Assembly (NCBI RefSeq): GCF_009711165.2 | Contig: NZ_WMID02000012.1 | Coordinates: forward strand, 92,117-156,116 | From: Flavobacterium sp. MC2016-06 | GTDB taxonomy: Bacteria; Bacteroidota; Bacteroidia; Flavobacteriales; Flavobacteriaceae | DNA length: 64,000 bases | Reading direction: 5' to 3' | Shown here: piece after piece, positions 11,960-20,868 of the stretch | Layout of the letters: each line of letters opens with the position of its first letter | How positions within the stretch are numbered: position 1 is the stretch's first letter | The notes under the pieces: model-generated | What the model was told of the DNA's origin: nothing | Database searches by the model: none | What the model saw: the letters and a program-made list of their open reading frames with translations, nothing else | Translations under genes and position numbers: made by a program

Positions 11960-12271
11960 ATGAGTAATCCGAAACAACAACAAGAGCAAATCAATATTGA
12001 GTTAGATGAAACTATTGCAGAAGGAATTTATTCTAATCTTGCGATTATTAATCACTCATCATCAGAGTTTGTTTTAGATTTTGTGAGCATTATGCCGGGG
12101 ATTCCTAAAGCCAAGGTAAAGTCAAGAATTGTCTTGACACCACAACATGCTAAAAGATTATTTAAAGCAATTGGTGAAAATATTCATCGCTTTGAAGCAG
12201 CCCACGGCGAGATCAAAGAGACGGAACAAGCGCCAATACCGCTTAATTTTGGTCCAGCAGGACAAGCATAA
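11960..12271 (+). CDS. DUF3467 family protein
   Basis: This 103-aa soluble protein begins with a Q-rich stretch (NPKQQQEQINIELDE). It contains YSNLAIINHSSSEFVLDF, PGIPKAKVKSRIVLTPQHAKRL and a short proline-rich tail, the pattern of the DUF3467 family. Its molecular function is unknown to me. It lies only 10 bases after rpoC and before a strong terminator, so it is the last gene of the rpoBC transcript. That placement suggests a link to transcription or growth, but this is inference only. Confidence 0.88.
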   Translation: MSNPKQQQEQINIELDETIAEGIYSNLAIINHSSSEFVLDFVSIMPGIPKAKVKSRIVLTPQHAKRLFKAIGENIHRFEAAHGEIKETEQAPIPLNFGPAGQA

Positions 12272-12276
12272 ATTTT

Positions 12277-12304
12277 AAAAGCCCCAGGAATGGGGCTTTT
12301 TTTA
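12277..12304 (+). terminator. Terminator of the rpoBC operon
   Basis: AAAAGCCCCA, loop GGAA, then TGGGGCTTTT followed by more T: a classic intrinsic terminator directly after the DUF3467 gene. Confidence 0.93.
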
Positions 12305-12380
12305 TGATTTAAAAGTATTCTTTGACCCTATTTTGATATTTTTTTAATTTAATAAGGGAAGTGATTTTTGATGAAGGGCA

Positions 12381-12388
12381 TACCTTTG
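12381..12388 (+). promoter_or_regulatory. -7 element upstream of the O-antigen-ligase gene
   Basis: TACCTTTG matches the Bacteroidota TAnnTTTG box and lies 20 bases before the ATG at 12408. No convincing TTG lies at the expected 17-23 base distance upstream, so only the -7 part is supported. Confidence 0.5.
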
Positions 12389-12407
12389 CCCTCTAAATTA
12401 AGAAATC

Positions 12408-14438
12408 ATGCAAAAGAAATTATCTTCAATTGATGTTATAGTGTTTATAATATTAACAGGTTATTTTTTAATTAGCAATGCTCCTTCAATGCATATTCAA
12501 GATCAAATGGGACTTCATTGGATTTTGTTATCTCTGCTAAATTTACTTTCAGGGATTTTTATTCTCAAAGAGAATAAAGAAATATTAAGTCTACCCATCA
12601 AATCTATTTTTAAAAGTCCGATTACCGTTTTATATGCAGTCTTTTTTATTCTGGCTGGACTTTCATTGTTTGTCGCAATTAATAAAACGGAAGGATTTGT
12701 AATTTATAATAGATTGTTAACTACTGTAATGAGTTTTAGTTCGATTGTCTTATTATTAAACAGACGATTATATCTATTAAAAAATTTTGTAATCGTAATT
12801 GCTATTTTGTTGCTTATAAAATCTTATTCAGCAATAGCACAGTTTTATAGCGGACTTGGAAAAGTTAATTTAAATGAATTGTTAAACAGCTTGCAAAATT
12901 CTGAGGGTAATAAAAATATTTTTGCCGCCACTTTGGTTGTTCAAATTCCATTTATCATTTATGGAATATTCATACATAAAAAACTGTTCAAATATTTATG
13001 TATTGTTTCTTTAGGATTTGGCATATTTACAATCGTTATTATAAATGCTAGAGCTTCTTATTTAGGATTATTATTAGAATTAATTTTATTGGTAATTGGC
13101 GTATTTTTTATTCATTTAAAAAATAAAAGCCTAAAAAACAGCTATAAATATTTAGGCCTTATTTTATTAGTTTTCTTCGTTGCTTTTTTTGCTTCCCAAA
13201 AAAGTTTGAAAAAAGCAACCCAGCAAGACCCAGTTAGTATTTATGGAACATTTGAAAATCGGTTAAGTACTATAACAGACACATCGGATGCTTCTACAAA
13301 TATTAGATTGGAGTATTGGCAGGCAATAAGTAAGGCTATTAAGGATAAGCCTATTACTGGTCTAGGATATGGAAATTGGAAATTGTATTCGACTAAATAT
13401 ATGTATCCTTATTTGGATGAAAATGTTTTTTCTAAACATCCACACAACGATTTTTTGGAGATAGCTGCTGAAACGGGAATTTTCAATAGTTTTATTTACT
13501 TTTTAATTTTTGTTGCAGCATTTGTTATGACAATTAGAATTCTATTCTCGAATAGAAGTACAGACAGAAAATATATTTCAATGTTTGCTTTTATTGGTTT
13601 AAGTGGTTATTTCATAGATGCATTTTTTAATTTTCCATTAGAAAGGCCTCATATGCAATTGTTGTTTGTTTTTGTTGTTGCTATTTTGGTTTTAAGTTTT
13701 ATTGATGACGAAAATGGCTCTTTAGAAAATGAAAAAACTTCAAAGCTAAAATTATCGATTCCAATTTTAATTATTTTAATAAGCTCTTGCACTGTTTATA
13801 TTCATTATACTGTCCTTCAATCGATGAAAGCACAATTTATCGTAGATAATGATCTTAATAGTGTCGATGGTAAGCCAGATGCGTTACCGAATTACAAATA
13901 CGATCAGGTTAAGGCTATGTTTCCTGCGTATCCTAATATTGCTGAAAATTCTGAACCCATAGGGCTTAAACTGGCAAAATATTTAGGGAAGGAAAAGCGT
14001 TATGGTGAAGCATTTAAGGTTTTGGATAGTGTACATAATCTTAGTCCCAATTTAGGATACGATTATTCTTTAAAATGTAATTTATATTCTGTGATGGGCA
14101 AAAATGATAGTGCCTATGTTTATGCTAAAAAAGCTTTTTACACTAAACCAAGGCATTTTTATTACTATAGAACAGCAACTTATCTGGGTCGATTATCTAA
14201 AGATACAACTGAAATTAACAAAATGTTTAAGCGTTATTGTATGTATAGAAATGACGAAGTATCGTATTCTTTTTATGTTGAATCTTTAGCTAGATCTTAT
14301 TATGACATTGATAAATTAAGTAAAATTGTAGATAGAGGTCTTGTACTTTATCCGGAAAGTAGTTTGTTGAAAGAATTTAAAGATTATGTCATTAAAATGA
14401 AAGGATACAATGTCGGTAAAAAACAAAAAACTTTTTAA
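12408..14438 (+). CDS. O-antigen ligase family (Wzy_C) membrane protein with TPR-like C-terminus
   Basis: The protein has 676 aa. About the first 430 residues form a dozen hydrophobic segments. The large loop contains RLEYWQAISKAIKDKPITGLGYGNWKL-type sequence and HPHNDFLEIAAETGIF, the hallmark of the Wzy_C/O-antigen ligase family, which transfers lipid-linked glycans at the periplasmic face. The last 190 residues are soluble and helical with TPR-like character (YGEAFKVLDSVHNLSPN, YVYAKKAFYTKPRHFY). No other glycan genes are next to it, so the substrate cannot be told; LPS ligation or protein O-glycosylation are both possible. Confidence 0.75.
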   Translation: MQKKLSSIDVIVFIILTGYFLISNAPSMHIQDQMGLHWILLSLLNLLSGIFILKENKEILSLPIKSIFKSPITVLYAVFFILAGLSLFVAINKTEGFVIYNRLLTTVMSFSSIVLLLNRRLYLLKNFVIVIAILLLIKSYSAIAQFYSGLGKVNLNELLNSLQNSEGNKNIFAATLVVQIPFIIYGIFIHKKLFKYLCIVSLGFGIFTIVIINARASYLGLLLELILLVIGVFFIHLKNKSLKNSYKYLGLILLVFFVAFFASQKSLKKATQQDPVSIYGTFENRLSTITDTSDASTNIRLEYWQAISKAIKDKPITGLGYGNWKLYSTKYMYPYLDENVFSKHPHNDFLEIAAETGIFNSFIYFLIFVAAFVMTIRILFSNRSTDRKYISMFAFIGLSGYFIDAFFNFPLERPHMQLLFVFVVAILVLSFIDDENGSLENEKTSKLKLSIPILIILISSCTVYIHYTVLQSMKAQFIVDNDLNSVDGKPDALPNYKYDQVKAMFPAYPNIAENSEPIGLKLAKYLGKEKRYGEAFKVLDSVHNLSPNLGYDYSLKCNLYSVMGKNDSAYVYAKKAFYTKPRHFYYYRTATYLGRLSKDTTEINKMFKRYCMYRNDEVSYSFYVESLARSYYDIDKLSKIVDRGLVLYPESSLLKEFKDYVIKMKGYNVGKKQKTF

Positions 14439-14647
14439 AGTGTTTTTATTCCTTTCATCAAATAATTTTTCTTAATTAAACTATTTGTATAATTTGGTTA
14501 AAGTGTAGTTAATCTGATTTTGTTTCACTTTCGTCGACTATATTTCTTTTGTCAATGCTATTTGTCTACTTTGGCGTTGCAATTATGAAAAAGATTTAAT
14601 TTTTGAAATATAATAACTTAGTAAGAAGGTTGGTTAATTCAAATTAA
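14439..14647. other. Gap with no gene recognised
   Basis: AT-rich stretch with no convincing open frame. It contains the promoter-like words TTTTG (near 14550) and TACTTTGG (near 14566), too close together for a standard promoter. It leads into a strong terminator hairpin, so it may be either the 3' untranslated region of the upstream gene or a small RNA. Confidence 0.4.
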
Positions 14648-14650
14648 AAA

Positions 14651-14683
14651 AAAGCGCTAATGAAAATTAGCGCTTTTTTTATG
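14651..14683 (+). terminator. Intrinsic terminator
   Basis: AAAGCGCTAA at 14651-14660 and TTAGCGCTTT at 14667-14676 form a perfect 10-bp stem followed by a T run. It stands about 210 bases after the nearest upstream stop codon. Confidence 0.88.
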
Positions 14684-14791
14684 CAAAAATAATTTTTGAA
14701 AAAAATCATCTTCATCCCAACCTTTTGCTGAAAATCATGCTCTATATAAGTAAGAATCATTTTGAAGGATTTTAATTAAAAAAAATATAGT

Positions 14792-15535
14792 ATGAAAAAG
14801 AAATTCACCTTAGAAATAGCAAGCCCTTGTTCTGAAAATTTTGATAAAATGATTCCAACTTCAAGCGGTTCATTTTGTAATTCTTGTATGAAAAATGTAA
14901 TTGACTTGAGTAAAAAAACAAATTCTGAAGTGGCTAAATTCATTGCAGAAAATAAAGATCAAAATATTTGTGCACGATTGAAAGTAACTCAATTAGAAGA
15001 AGAATTTGAAAACAATGAAATTTCTAAAATCAACAATTTTAAATATGCAGCAGCAATTGCAGCATCAGTTTTACTGTCTTCAAATATTGTTGGACAAGAA
15101 AAGATACCAGTTAAAACCGAAATCAATTCACCAAAGCTAAATGATGATATAATTGGTAAAGTGGCTTTTAATCAAACTGTTGAAAAAGAAGTTTCAATAG
15201 TAATAAAAGGAAAATTATTAGAAGCAGGAACAAACAAACCATTTAGTAGTGAAAAATATCCAGATCTAAAGCTTAGCATTAATGGTTTTGAAAGTGAAAT
15301 AAAAGTTAATCCAAAAACAGGAGCATTTTCTGTTCCGATGCAGGTTTTAAAAGAAGATAAAGCCCTTGTGATTATTATTAATGGAGGTGATTACTATCTT
15401 TCAAAAACAATATCCTTCGATTTTAAATCTGTTAAGAACAATGTGTTGTTGCAAAATATAATTATTGCTTCAGATGAATTTACTAAAGTTTATATCGCTG
15501 GAGGACTCGGGATTAATTATTCTGAAAAAAGATAA
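14792..15535 (+). CDS. CxxC-containing protein with carboxypeptidase-like regulatory region, function unknown
   Basis: The protein has 247 aa. It opens with KKKFTLEIASPC, then FDKMIPTSSGSFCNSCMKNVIDLS: a CNSC motif and a further Cys at about residue 62, in an N-terminal module of about 70 residues. I recall similar modules recurring in Bacteroidota hypothetical proteins. A short hydrophobic stretch (YAAAIAASVLLSSNIVG, about 86-104) could be a membrane segment. The C-terminal 120 residues look like a beta-rich repeat domain (IVIKGKLLEAGTNKPF). The Cys pattern could bind a metal or a disulfide, but I do not recognise a function. Confidence 0.6.
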   Translation: MKKKFTLEIASPCSENFDKMIPTSSGSFCNSCMKNVIDLSKKTNSEVAKFIAENKDQNICARLKVTQLEEEFENNEISKINNFKYAAAIAASVLLSSNIVGQEKIPVKTEINSPKLNDDIIGKVAFNQTVEKEVSIVIKGKLLEAGTNKPFSSEKYPDLKLSINGFESEIKVNPKTGAFSVPMQVLKEDKALVIIINGGDYYLSKTISFDFKSVKNNVLLQNIIIASDEFTKVYIAGGLGINYSEKR

Positions 15536-15580
15536 CTAAAAAATATCTGTGACAATCAATTTTGAAGTTTTATCAAGTAA

Positions 15581-15616
15581 AAAGGCAGTTTAATAGATCT
15601 ATTAAACTGCCTTTTT
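15581..15616. terminator. Bidirectional terminator between the CxxC gene and prfC
   Basis: A perfect palindrome, AAAGGCAGTTTAATAG and its complement around GATC, with T runs on both strands. It closes the plus-strand gene ending at 15535 and the minus-strand prfC ending at 15643. Confidence 0.92.
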
Positions 15617-15642
15617 TATGTTTTTCCTAATTAAATTAGGTA

Positions 15643-17235
15643 TTAATCAAATTCCGAAGTGAAGAATAATTTTACACTTGGATATTTATTTTGTGTCATT
15701 TGAATTGTAAAATCAGAATCAGCTAAAAATACCAATTGTCCGTATTTATCATGAGCCAGGAATTTTTGTTTGATTCTTTTAAATTCTTTGAATTCGTCAT
15801 TTTTTGCATCATCCGGTTTTACCCAGCACGCTTTATGAACAGGGAAGTTTTCGTAAGTACATTTTGCACCGTATTCGTGCTCTAAACGATACTGAATTAC
15901 CTCATATTGAAGAGCTCCAACAGTTCCAATTACTTTACGATTGTTCATTTCTAGAGTAAATAACTGTGCAACACCTTCATCCATTAATTGATCAACACCT
16001 TTGTCTAATTGCTTAGCTTTCATCGGGTCTGCATTATTAATGTATCTAAAATGTTCAGGAGAGAAACTCGGAATTCCTTTGAAACTCATTATTTCACCTT
16101 CAGTTAAAGTATCACCAATTTTAAAGTTTCCGGTATCGTGTAAACCAACAATATCTCCAGGATAAGAAATATCTACAATTTCTTTTTTCTCAGCAAAGAA
16201 TGCATTTGGACTAGAAAATTTTAAATTTTTCTTCTGGCGAACGTGATAATACGGTTTGTTTCTTTCAAAAGTTCCAGAAACAATTTTGATAAACGCTAAA
16301 CGGTCACGGTGTTTTGGATCCATATTGGCGTGGATTTTAAAAACAAAACCTGACATTTTTTCTTCAGTTGGATCAACCAAACGAGTTTCAGAATCTTTTG
16401 CTCTTGGAGATGGCGCGATTGCAACGAAACAATCTAAAAGTTCGCGAACTCCAAAATTATTCAAAGCAGAACCAAAAAATACAGGCTGGATTTTTCCGTC
16501 TAAATAATCTTGACGCTCAAATTTAGGATAAACTTCATCAATTAATTCTAATTCTTCACGAAGTCTTTCAGCAGCTTTTTGACCAACAATTTTATCCAAT
16601 TCTGGATTATTTTGAACATCAGAGAAAGCGATAGTTTCTTCAATATTTTTACGGCTGTCTCCACTGAAAAGATTGATGTTTCCTTCCCATAAATTATAAA
16701 TTCCTTGAAAATCATAACCCATTCCGATAGGAAAACTTAAAGGCGTAACTTTCAGACCAAGCTTTTGTTCTACTTCGTCCATTAAGTCAAAAGCATCCTT
16801 ACCTTCACGGTCTAACTTGTTGATGAAAACAATCATTGGAATGTTTCTCATTCTACAAACTGCAACTAATTTTTCAGTTTGTTCCTCAACCCCTTTAGCA
16901 ACGTCAATAACTACAATAACACTGTCTACAGCAGTTAAAGTCCTAAAAGTATCTTCGGCAAAATCCTTGTGTCCGGGAGTATCAAGAATGTTGATTTTTT
17001 TGTCCTTATAATTAAAAGCAAGTACAGAGGTTGAAACCGAAATACCTCTTTGGCGTTCGATTTCCATGAAATCACTCGTTGCTCCTTTTTTAATTTTATT
17101 GTTTTTTACAGCACCAGCTTCCTGAATAGCTCCTCCAAACAACAATAATTTTTCTGTTAAAGTTGTTTTACCAGCATCGGGATGCGATATAATTCCAAAT
17201 GTTCTTCTGCGTTGTATTTCTTTTAAAAAGCTCAT
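15643..17235 (-). CDS. prfC: Peptide chain release factor 3
   Basis: The protein has 530 aa, the usual RF3 length. GTPase motifs are G1 SHPDAGKTTLTEKLLLFGG, switch II DTPGHKDFAEDT and G4 FINKLDREG. The elongation-factor-like domains follow, with FKIHANMDPKHRDRLAF. RF3 recycles RF1 and RF2 from the ribosome after termination. The start at 17235 gives the standard MSFLKEIQRRRTFGIISHPDAGK opening. It appears to be a single-gene transcript with its own -7 box and terminator. Confidence 0.96.
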   Translation of the reverse strand: MSFLKEIQRRRTFGIISHPDAGKTTLTEKLLLFGGAIQEAGAVKNNKIKKGATSDFMEIERQRGISVSTSVLAFNYKDKKINILDTPGHKDFAEDTFRTLTAVDSVIVVIDVAKGVEEQTEKLVAVCRMRNIPMIVFINKLDREGKDAFDLMDEVEQKLGLKVTPLSFPIGMGYDFQGIYNLWEGNINLFSGDSRKNIEETIAFSDVQNNPELDKIVGQKAAERLREELELIDEVYPKFERQDYLDGKIQPVFFGSALNNFGVRELLDCFVAIAPSPRAKDSETRLVDPTEEKMSGFVFKIHANMDPKHRDRLAFIKIVSGTFERNKPYYHVRQKKNLKFSSPNAFFAEKKEIVDISYPGDIVGLHDTGNFKIGDTLTEGEIMSFKGIPSFSPEHFRYINNADPMKAKQLDKGVDQLMDEGVAQLFTLEMNNRKVIGTVGALQYEVIQYRLEHEYGAKCTYENFPVHKACWVKPDDAKNDEFKEFKRIKQKFLAHDKYGQLVFLADSDFTIQMTQNKYPSVKLFFTSEFD

Positions 17236-17254
17236 ATTTCGTATAAATAGGTTG

Positions 17255-17262
17255 CAAAAGTA
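17255..17262 (-). promoter_or_regulatory. -7 element of prfC
   Basis: On the minus strand this reads TACTTTTG, matching TAnnTTTG, 20 bases upstream of the prfC start. No clear TTG at the expected distance. Confidence 0.5.
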
Positions 17263-17331
17263 CTATTAATTTACGGCTTAATAAAAATATTCAGTTCTTA
17301 AATTAGAAGTCTTTATAGTATAAAAATAAAT

Positions 17332-17356
17332 AAGGCTGCTCTAGAAGAACAGCCTT
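17332..17356 (-). terminator. Terminator of the alpha-amylase gene
   Basis: AAGGCTG and CAGCCTT enclose a short loop; on the minus strand a T-rich stretch (ATTTATTTTT) follows. It lies 19 bases beyond the amylase stop codon. Confidence 0.8.
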
Positions 17357-17374
17357 AAAAGGTCATTTTTTAAA

Positions 17375-18814
17375 TTACTGATTAATTGACCAAACTGAAT
17401 ATCCTTTTGGAGGACATTGTATTTTTACCCATTTGTCTCCTTGTGTAGTTGGATACCAAGTAGAGTTTCCTGTGAAATCTTTAATTTGAGTATTTGCCCA
17501 ATTGGTTTCAATCCATCTTTCTTGCCAAACATCTGAGTTGTTTATATAAACTACCAATCCAGGATTTCCGTTGTAACCGTTTCTTCTTGCAACATATTCA
17601 TCATTATCAGAATATAAAATAGAAGTGGTTCCGGTAGCTTTGTTGTTATGAATCCAGATAAGATTGTTTAATTTGTTTTTATCCAGCCATTCTTCATAAT
17701 CTCTGTAGAAAATAGTTGGATATCCTTCATGCGTCAAGATATAAGAATAGGCTAATAATTTGTTCGAAATCTCATCAGTATCATGATTCGTTACAAAAGT
17801 TACTGCTTTGTATGGATTTCTTTTCCACATCATATCGTCGTTTAATAGTGCAAGATTATTGCCATCAAAAGCATCATTCATTTTATAATAACAAGCAAAA
17901 TCAAATACGGAACTATTTGCATTGTTTGCCCACCATTCTAAAGTGTTTGCATTAGCATCCCAATATTCACCAACAGAAAATCCGCCAACGTTTGCATTCC
18001 AATCGTGTACAACCCAAGGAGCAAAACCTTTTACATAATCAAATCTCCAGCCGTCAAATTTCATGGTATTTTTATAGTATTTACCAACACCATCAGTTCT
18101 AAGCCACAACCAATTTTGAACATTTGGAGCTGCGTGGCATAAATCCGGAAAGCCACCAAAAGCACCTTCATCATTATTGCCATAACTATTTTTATAAAAG
18201 TCATTGTAAGTACGAGGGAATTTTCCTGAAGCTATTCCAGTAAAATTCGTCCAAGTATTAGTTCCTGTAAACGGATTTGCTTCAGATTGCCCGCCACTAT
18301 TGTGGTTAATAACAATATCAGCATACACTTTCATGTTTTCAGTATGTGCTTTAGTAATCAAACTCACCAGTTCAGTTTTAGAACCAAATCGAGTTTCTAT
18401 AGATCCATTTTGATTGTAATCTCCAAAATCAAAATAATCAGTAGGATCATATCCCATCGAGAAAGCTCCGTTTTGTGCTTTAGAAGCAGGAGGCAGCCAT
18501 ATGGAACCAATTCCTGCGTTAGACCAAGCGGTTACTTTACCATTTACGGTATCCCACCAAGTTCCGCCAGCGGGAACATCCCAATAAAAAGCCTGCATCA
18601 TAACACCTCCACCTGGATTGTCTACATATTTTCCTGTAGAAGACGTTTTTTCAGTTCCTGTACTAAAAGGTTTGCCATCATGAGTTACATTAATGATTTT
18701 AAATTGCTGGCTTTCAGATCTTGAGTTAATCTCGGTTGTTTCGTTTTGAGAGCACGAATAAAAAAATGCTGTGACCGCAGTCATTAGATAAATCTGTAGA
18801 TTAGATTTTTTCAT
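17375..18814 (-). CDS. Lipoprotein alpha-amylase, glycoside hydrolase family 13
   Basis: The protein has 479 aa. A signal peptide ends in a lipobox-like FYSC with Cys21, so it is probably a membrane-anchored lipoprotein. GH13 regions are all visible: VYADIVINHNSGG (region I), GWRFDYVKGF with the Asp nucleophile (II), FSVGEYWD with the acid/base Glu (III) and FVTNHDTDE with the transition-state Asp (IV). It should hydrolyse alpha-1,4-glucans such as starch. No SusC/SusD genes are adjacent, so it is not part of a local polysaccharide-utilisation cluster. Confidence 0.93.
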   Translation of the reverse strand: MKKSNLQIYLMTAVTAFFYSCSQNETTEINSRSESQQFKIINVTHDGKPFSTGTEKTSSTGKYVDNPGGGVMMQAFYWDVPAGGTWWDTVNGKVTAWSNAGIGSIWLPPASKAQNGAFSMGYDPTDYFDFGDYNQNGSIETRFGSKTELVSLITKAHTENMKVYADIVINHNSGGQSEANPFTGTNTWTNFTGIASGKFPRTYNDFYKNSYGNNDEGAFGGFPDLCHAAPNVQNWLWLRTDGVGKYYKNTMKFDGWRFDYVKGFAPWVVHDWNANVGGFSVGEYWDANANTLEWWANNANSSVFDFACYYKMNDAFDGNNLALLNDDMMWKRNPYKAVTFVTNHDTDEISNKLLAYSYILTHEGYPTIFYRDYEEWLDKNKLNNLIWIHNNKATGTTSILYSDNDEYVARRNGYNGNPGLVVYINNSDVWQERWIETNWANTQIKDFTGNSTWYPTTQGDKWVKIQCPPKGYSVWSINQ

Positions 18815-19354
18815 AATAAAGATTTGGTTTAGGTTAGATAAATAAGTTTTTAATTATGTGTTTATCGGGTTTAAAAAACTAATTATTCGTAATTTTAACA
18901 CCTATAAATTATTAATTATTCATCTAAAGTATGTGTTTTTTGAATGGCTGCGTTTTTATAAGAAAATAGTTATACAACGAAAACGTTGTAGTGTTAAGAA
19001 CTTTTTTTATTTAACATCTTATTTGAGATGATTTGTTGATGTGATGAAATTTTTTAATAATTGTTTTTTAGGACTTTATGAGGATAGAATTCAGATTAAA
19101 GGATTAGTTCTGTATTAAAAAACCAATCTTTAATTACTGGATTTAAGTGGCATCATATAATTTTTTGTTAATAGTATAGCTGATAGTTGTATTATGTAAT
19201 TGAATTGTTATTTTTGTTCGTTATAAGTTAAAATGAACTAGAACTTAATTATTTAGTGTTTTTGGAGCAGTTTCTAAAAATATAGATTCAATTAATTTTA
19301 GTTTAAGAGGAAATTCTAAAGCAAGATCTTTACATTCAAATTAAATTTAAAATA
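18815..19354. other. 540-base divergent intergenic region
   Basis: It separates the minus-strand amylase from the plus-strand isomerase gene. It is AT-rich and has no gene. The only distinct structure I see is the inverted repeat at 18973-18990, listed separately. No good TAnnTTTG box was found for either flanking gene. Confidence 0.5.
18973..18990. promoter_or_regulatory. Candidate operator upstream of the amylase
   Basis: TACAACG, AAAA, CGTTGTA: a perfect 7-bp inverted repeat with a 4-base centre, about 160 bases upstream of the amylase start. Its size and CG-containing core resemble operators of LacI-type sugar regulators. No regulator gene is adjacent, so this is an inference from shape. 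Confidence 0.35.
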
Positions 19355-20791
19355 ATGTTATTAAAAAAATTACAGCTAAAAACAGTTGATTATAAGCTAG
19401 TCTTAACAATATGTTTTTTACTTTTTTTCAACTCAATTATTTCGGCTCAGGAAGTTATCAAAGATGCTGTAGCAGAGAAACCTGTTGAAGCTCCAAAAAC
19501 TACTGGTCAGAGACAGAAAATTGATGGTATTATTGCTACTGTTGGAGATTATATTGTTTTAGATTCTGATATTGATAAAGGATATTTAGAGATTCAAAGC
19601 CAAGGAGGTTCTGTAAAAGATATTACAAGATGCCAAATGCTTGGTAAACTTTTAGAAGATAAATTATACGCACATCAAGCGATTCAGGATAGTATTATTG
19701 TAAGTGATGCTGAAGTAAGAAGCATGATGGAAGACCGATTGAATTATATGGTTCAACAAGTTGGAACTATTGATAAAGTAGTTGAATACTACAAAAAGAG
19801 TTCTGTAGAAGAATTTAAAACGTATTTTTCTGATATCTTAAAAGAACAAAAATTAGCCTCAGAAATGAGAGATAAAATTGTTAAAGATGTTGAGATTACA
19901 CCAGAAGAAGTTAGAAATTTCTTTAAAAAAATCCCTAAAGACGATTTACCAACTTTTGGTGCAGAAATGGAAGTAGCACAGATTGTTGTAGAGCCTAAAG
20001 TTTCAAAAGCAGATAAAGACAAAGTAATTGATAGATTAAATGCTATTAGAAAAGATGTTTTAGAAGGCTCTAGTTTTGCTACAAAAGCGGTTTTGTATTC
20101 TCAAGATCCAGGATCGGCGCCTAATGGAGGTTATTATAAAATGACTAGAAAAACGCCTTTTGTTAAAGAATTTAAAGATGTTGCTTTTAGTTTACAAGAA
20201 GGAGAAATTTCAGCTCCTTTTGAAACGACTTTTGGTTACCATATTATTATGGTTGATAAAATAAAAGGACAAGAAGTAGAATTACGTCATATCTTAATAT
20301 CGCCAACAGTTTCTGATGATGCTTTAAAAGAAGCTAAAGAAAGAATTACTAATGTTAGAAATAAAATAGTAAGTAAAGAAATAACTTTTGCTGAAGCGGC
20401 AAGAACAGAATCTGACGAAAAAGAAACAAGAGCAAACGGAGGAACTTTGGTAAACCCAAATACTCAAGATACACGTTTTGAGTTGACTAAAATGGACCCA
20501 ACTTTATACAGCCAAGTTTCTAACTTAAAAGATGATGAAGTTTCTCAGCCTCTTTTAAATACAGATGATAAAGGTAAAAAAACATACAAATTGATTACTG
20601 TTACAAACAGAATTGACGAGCATACTGCAGATTACGCTAAAGACTATACTAAGATTAAAGAATTAGCATTAAAAGAAAAACAAATCAATGCAATTGCAAA
20701 ATGGTTTGATACTAAAATTAAAGATACTTACATCAAAATTATTGGTGAATACAGAGATTGTACTTTTGCTAATAACTGGTTGAAAAAATAA
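19355..20791 (+). CDS. SurA-like periplasmic peptidyl-prolyl cis-trans isomerase
   Basis: The protein has 478 aa. A signal peptide ends in SIISAQE, followed by a SurA-type N-terminal chaperone region (KIDGIIATVGDYIVLDSDID). Two parvulin rotamase domains come next: about 180-280 (AQIVVEP...LQEGEISAPFETTFGYHIIMV) and 290-400 (LRHILISP...). SurA proteins help outer-membrane proteins fold in the periplasm. Downstream, a terminator separates it from the moxR-like gene. The ATG at 19355 gives a long but plausible positively charged N-region. Confidence 0.9.
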   Translation: MLLKKLQLKTVDYKLVLTICFLLFFNSIISAQEVIKDAVAEKPVEAPKTTGQRQKIDGIIATVGDYIVLDSDIDKGYLEIQSQGGSVKDITRCQMLGKLLEDKLYAHQAIQDSIIVSDAEVRSMMEDRLNYMVQQVGTIDKVVEYYKKSSVEEFKTYFSDILKEQKLASEMRDKIVKDVEITPEEVRNFFKKIPKDDLPTFGAEMEVAQIVVEPKVSKADKDKVIDRLNAIRKDVLEGSSFATKAVLYSQDPGSAPNGGYYKMTRKTPFVKEFKDVAFSLQEGEISAPFETTFGYHIIMVDKIKGQEVELRHILISPTVSDDALKEAKERITNVRNKIVSKEITFAEAARTESDEKETRANGGTLVNPNTQDTRFELTKMDPTLYSQVSNLKDDEVSQPLLNTDDKGKKTYKLITVTNRIDEHTADYAKDYTKIKELALKEKQINAIAKWFDTKIKDTYIKIIGEYRDCTFANNWLKK

Positions 20792-20808
20792 TTTTTATTA
20801 AATAAAGA

Positions 20809-20848
20809 AAAGAGTTAGTTTTATGATTTCATACAACTAACTCTTTTT
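20809..20848 (+). terminator. Terminator after the SurA-like gene
   Basis: AAAGAGTTAGTT and AACTAACTCTTT form a 12-bp perfect stem with a 14-base loop and a T tail; it ends 21 bases before the next gene. Confidence 0.85.
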
Positions 20849-20868
20849 AATTTAAAATACATTCATAA

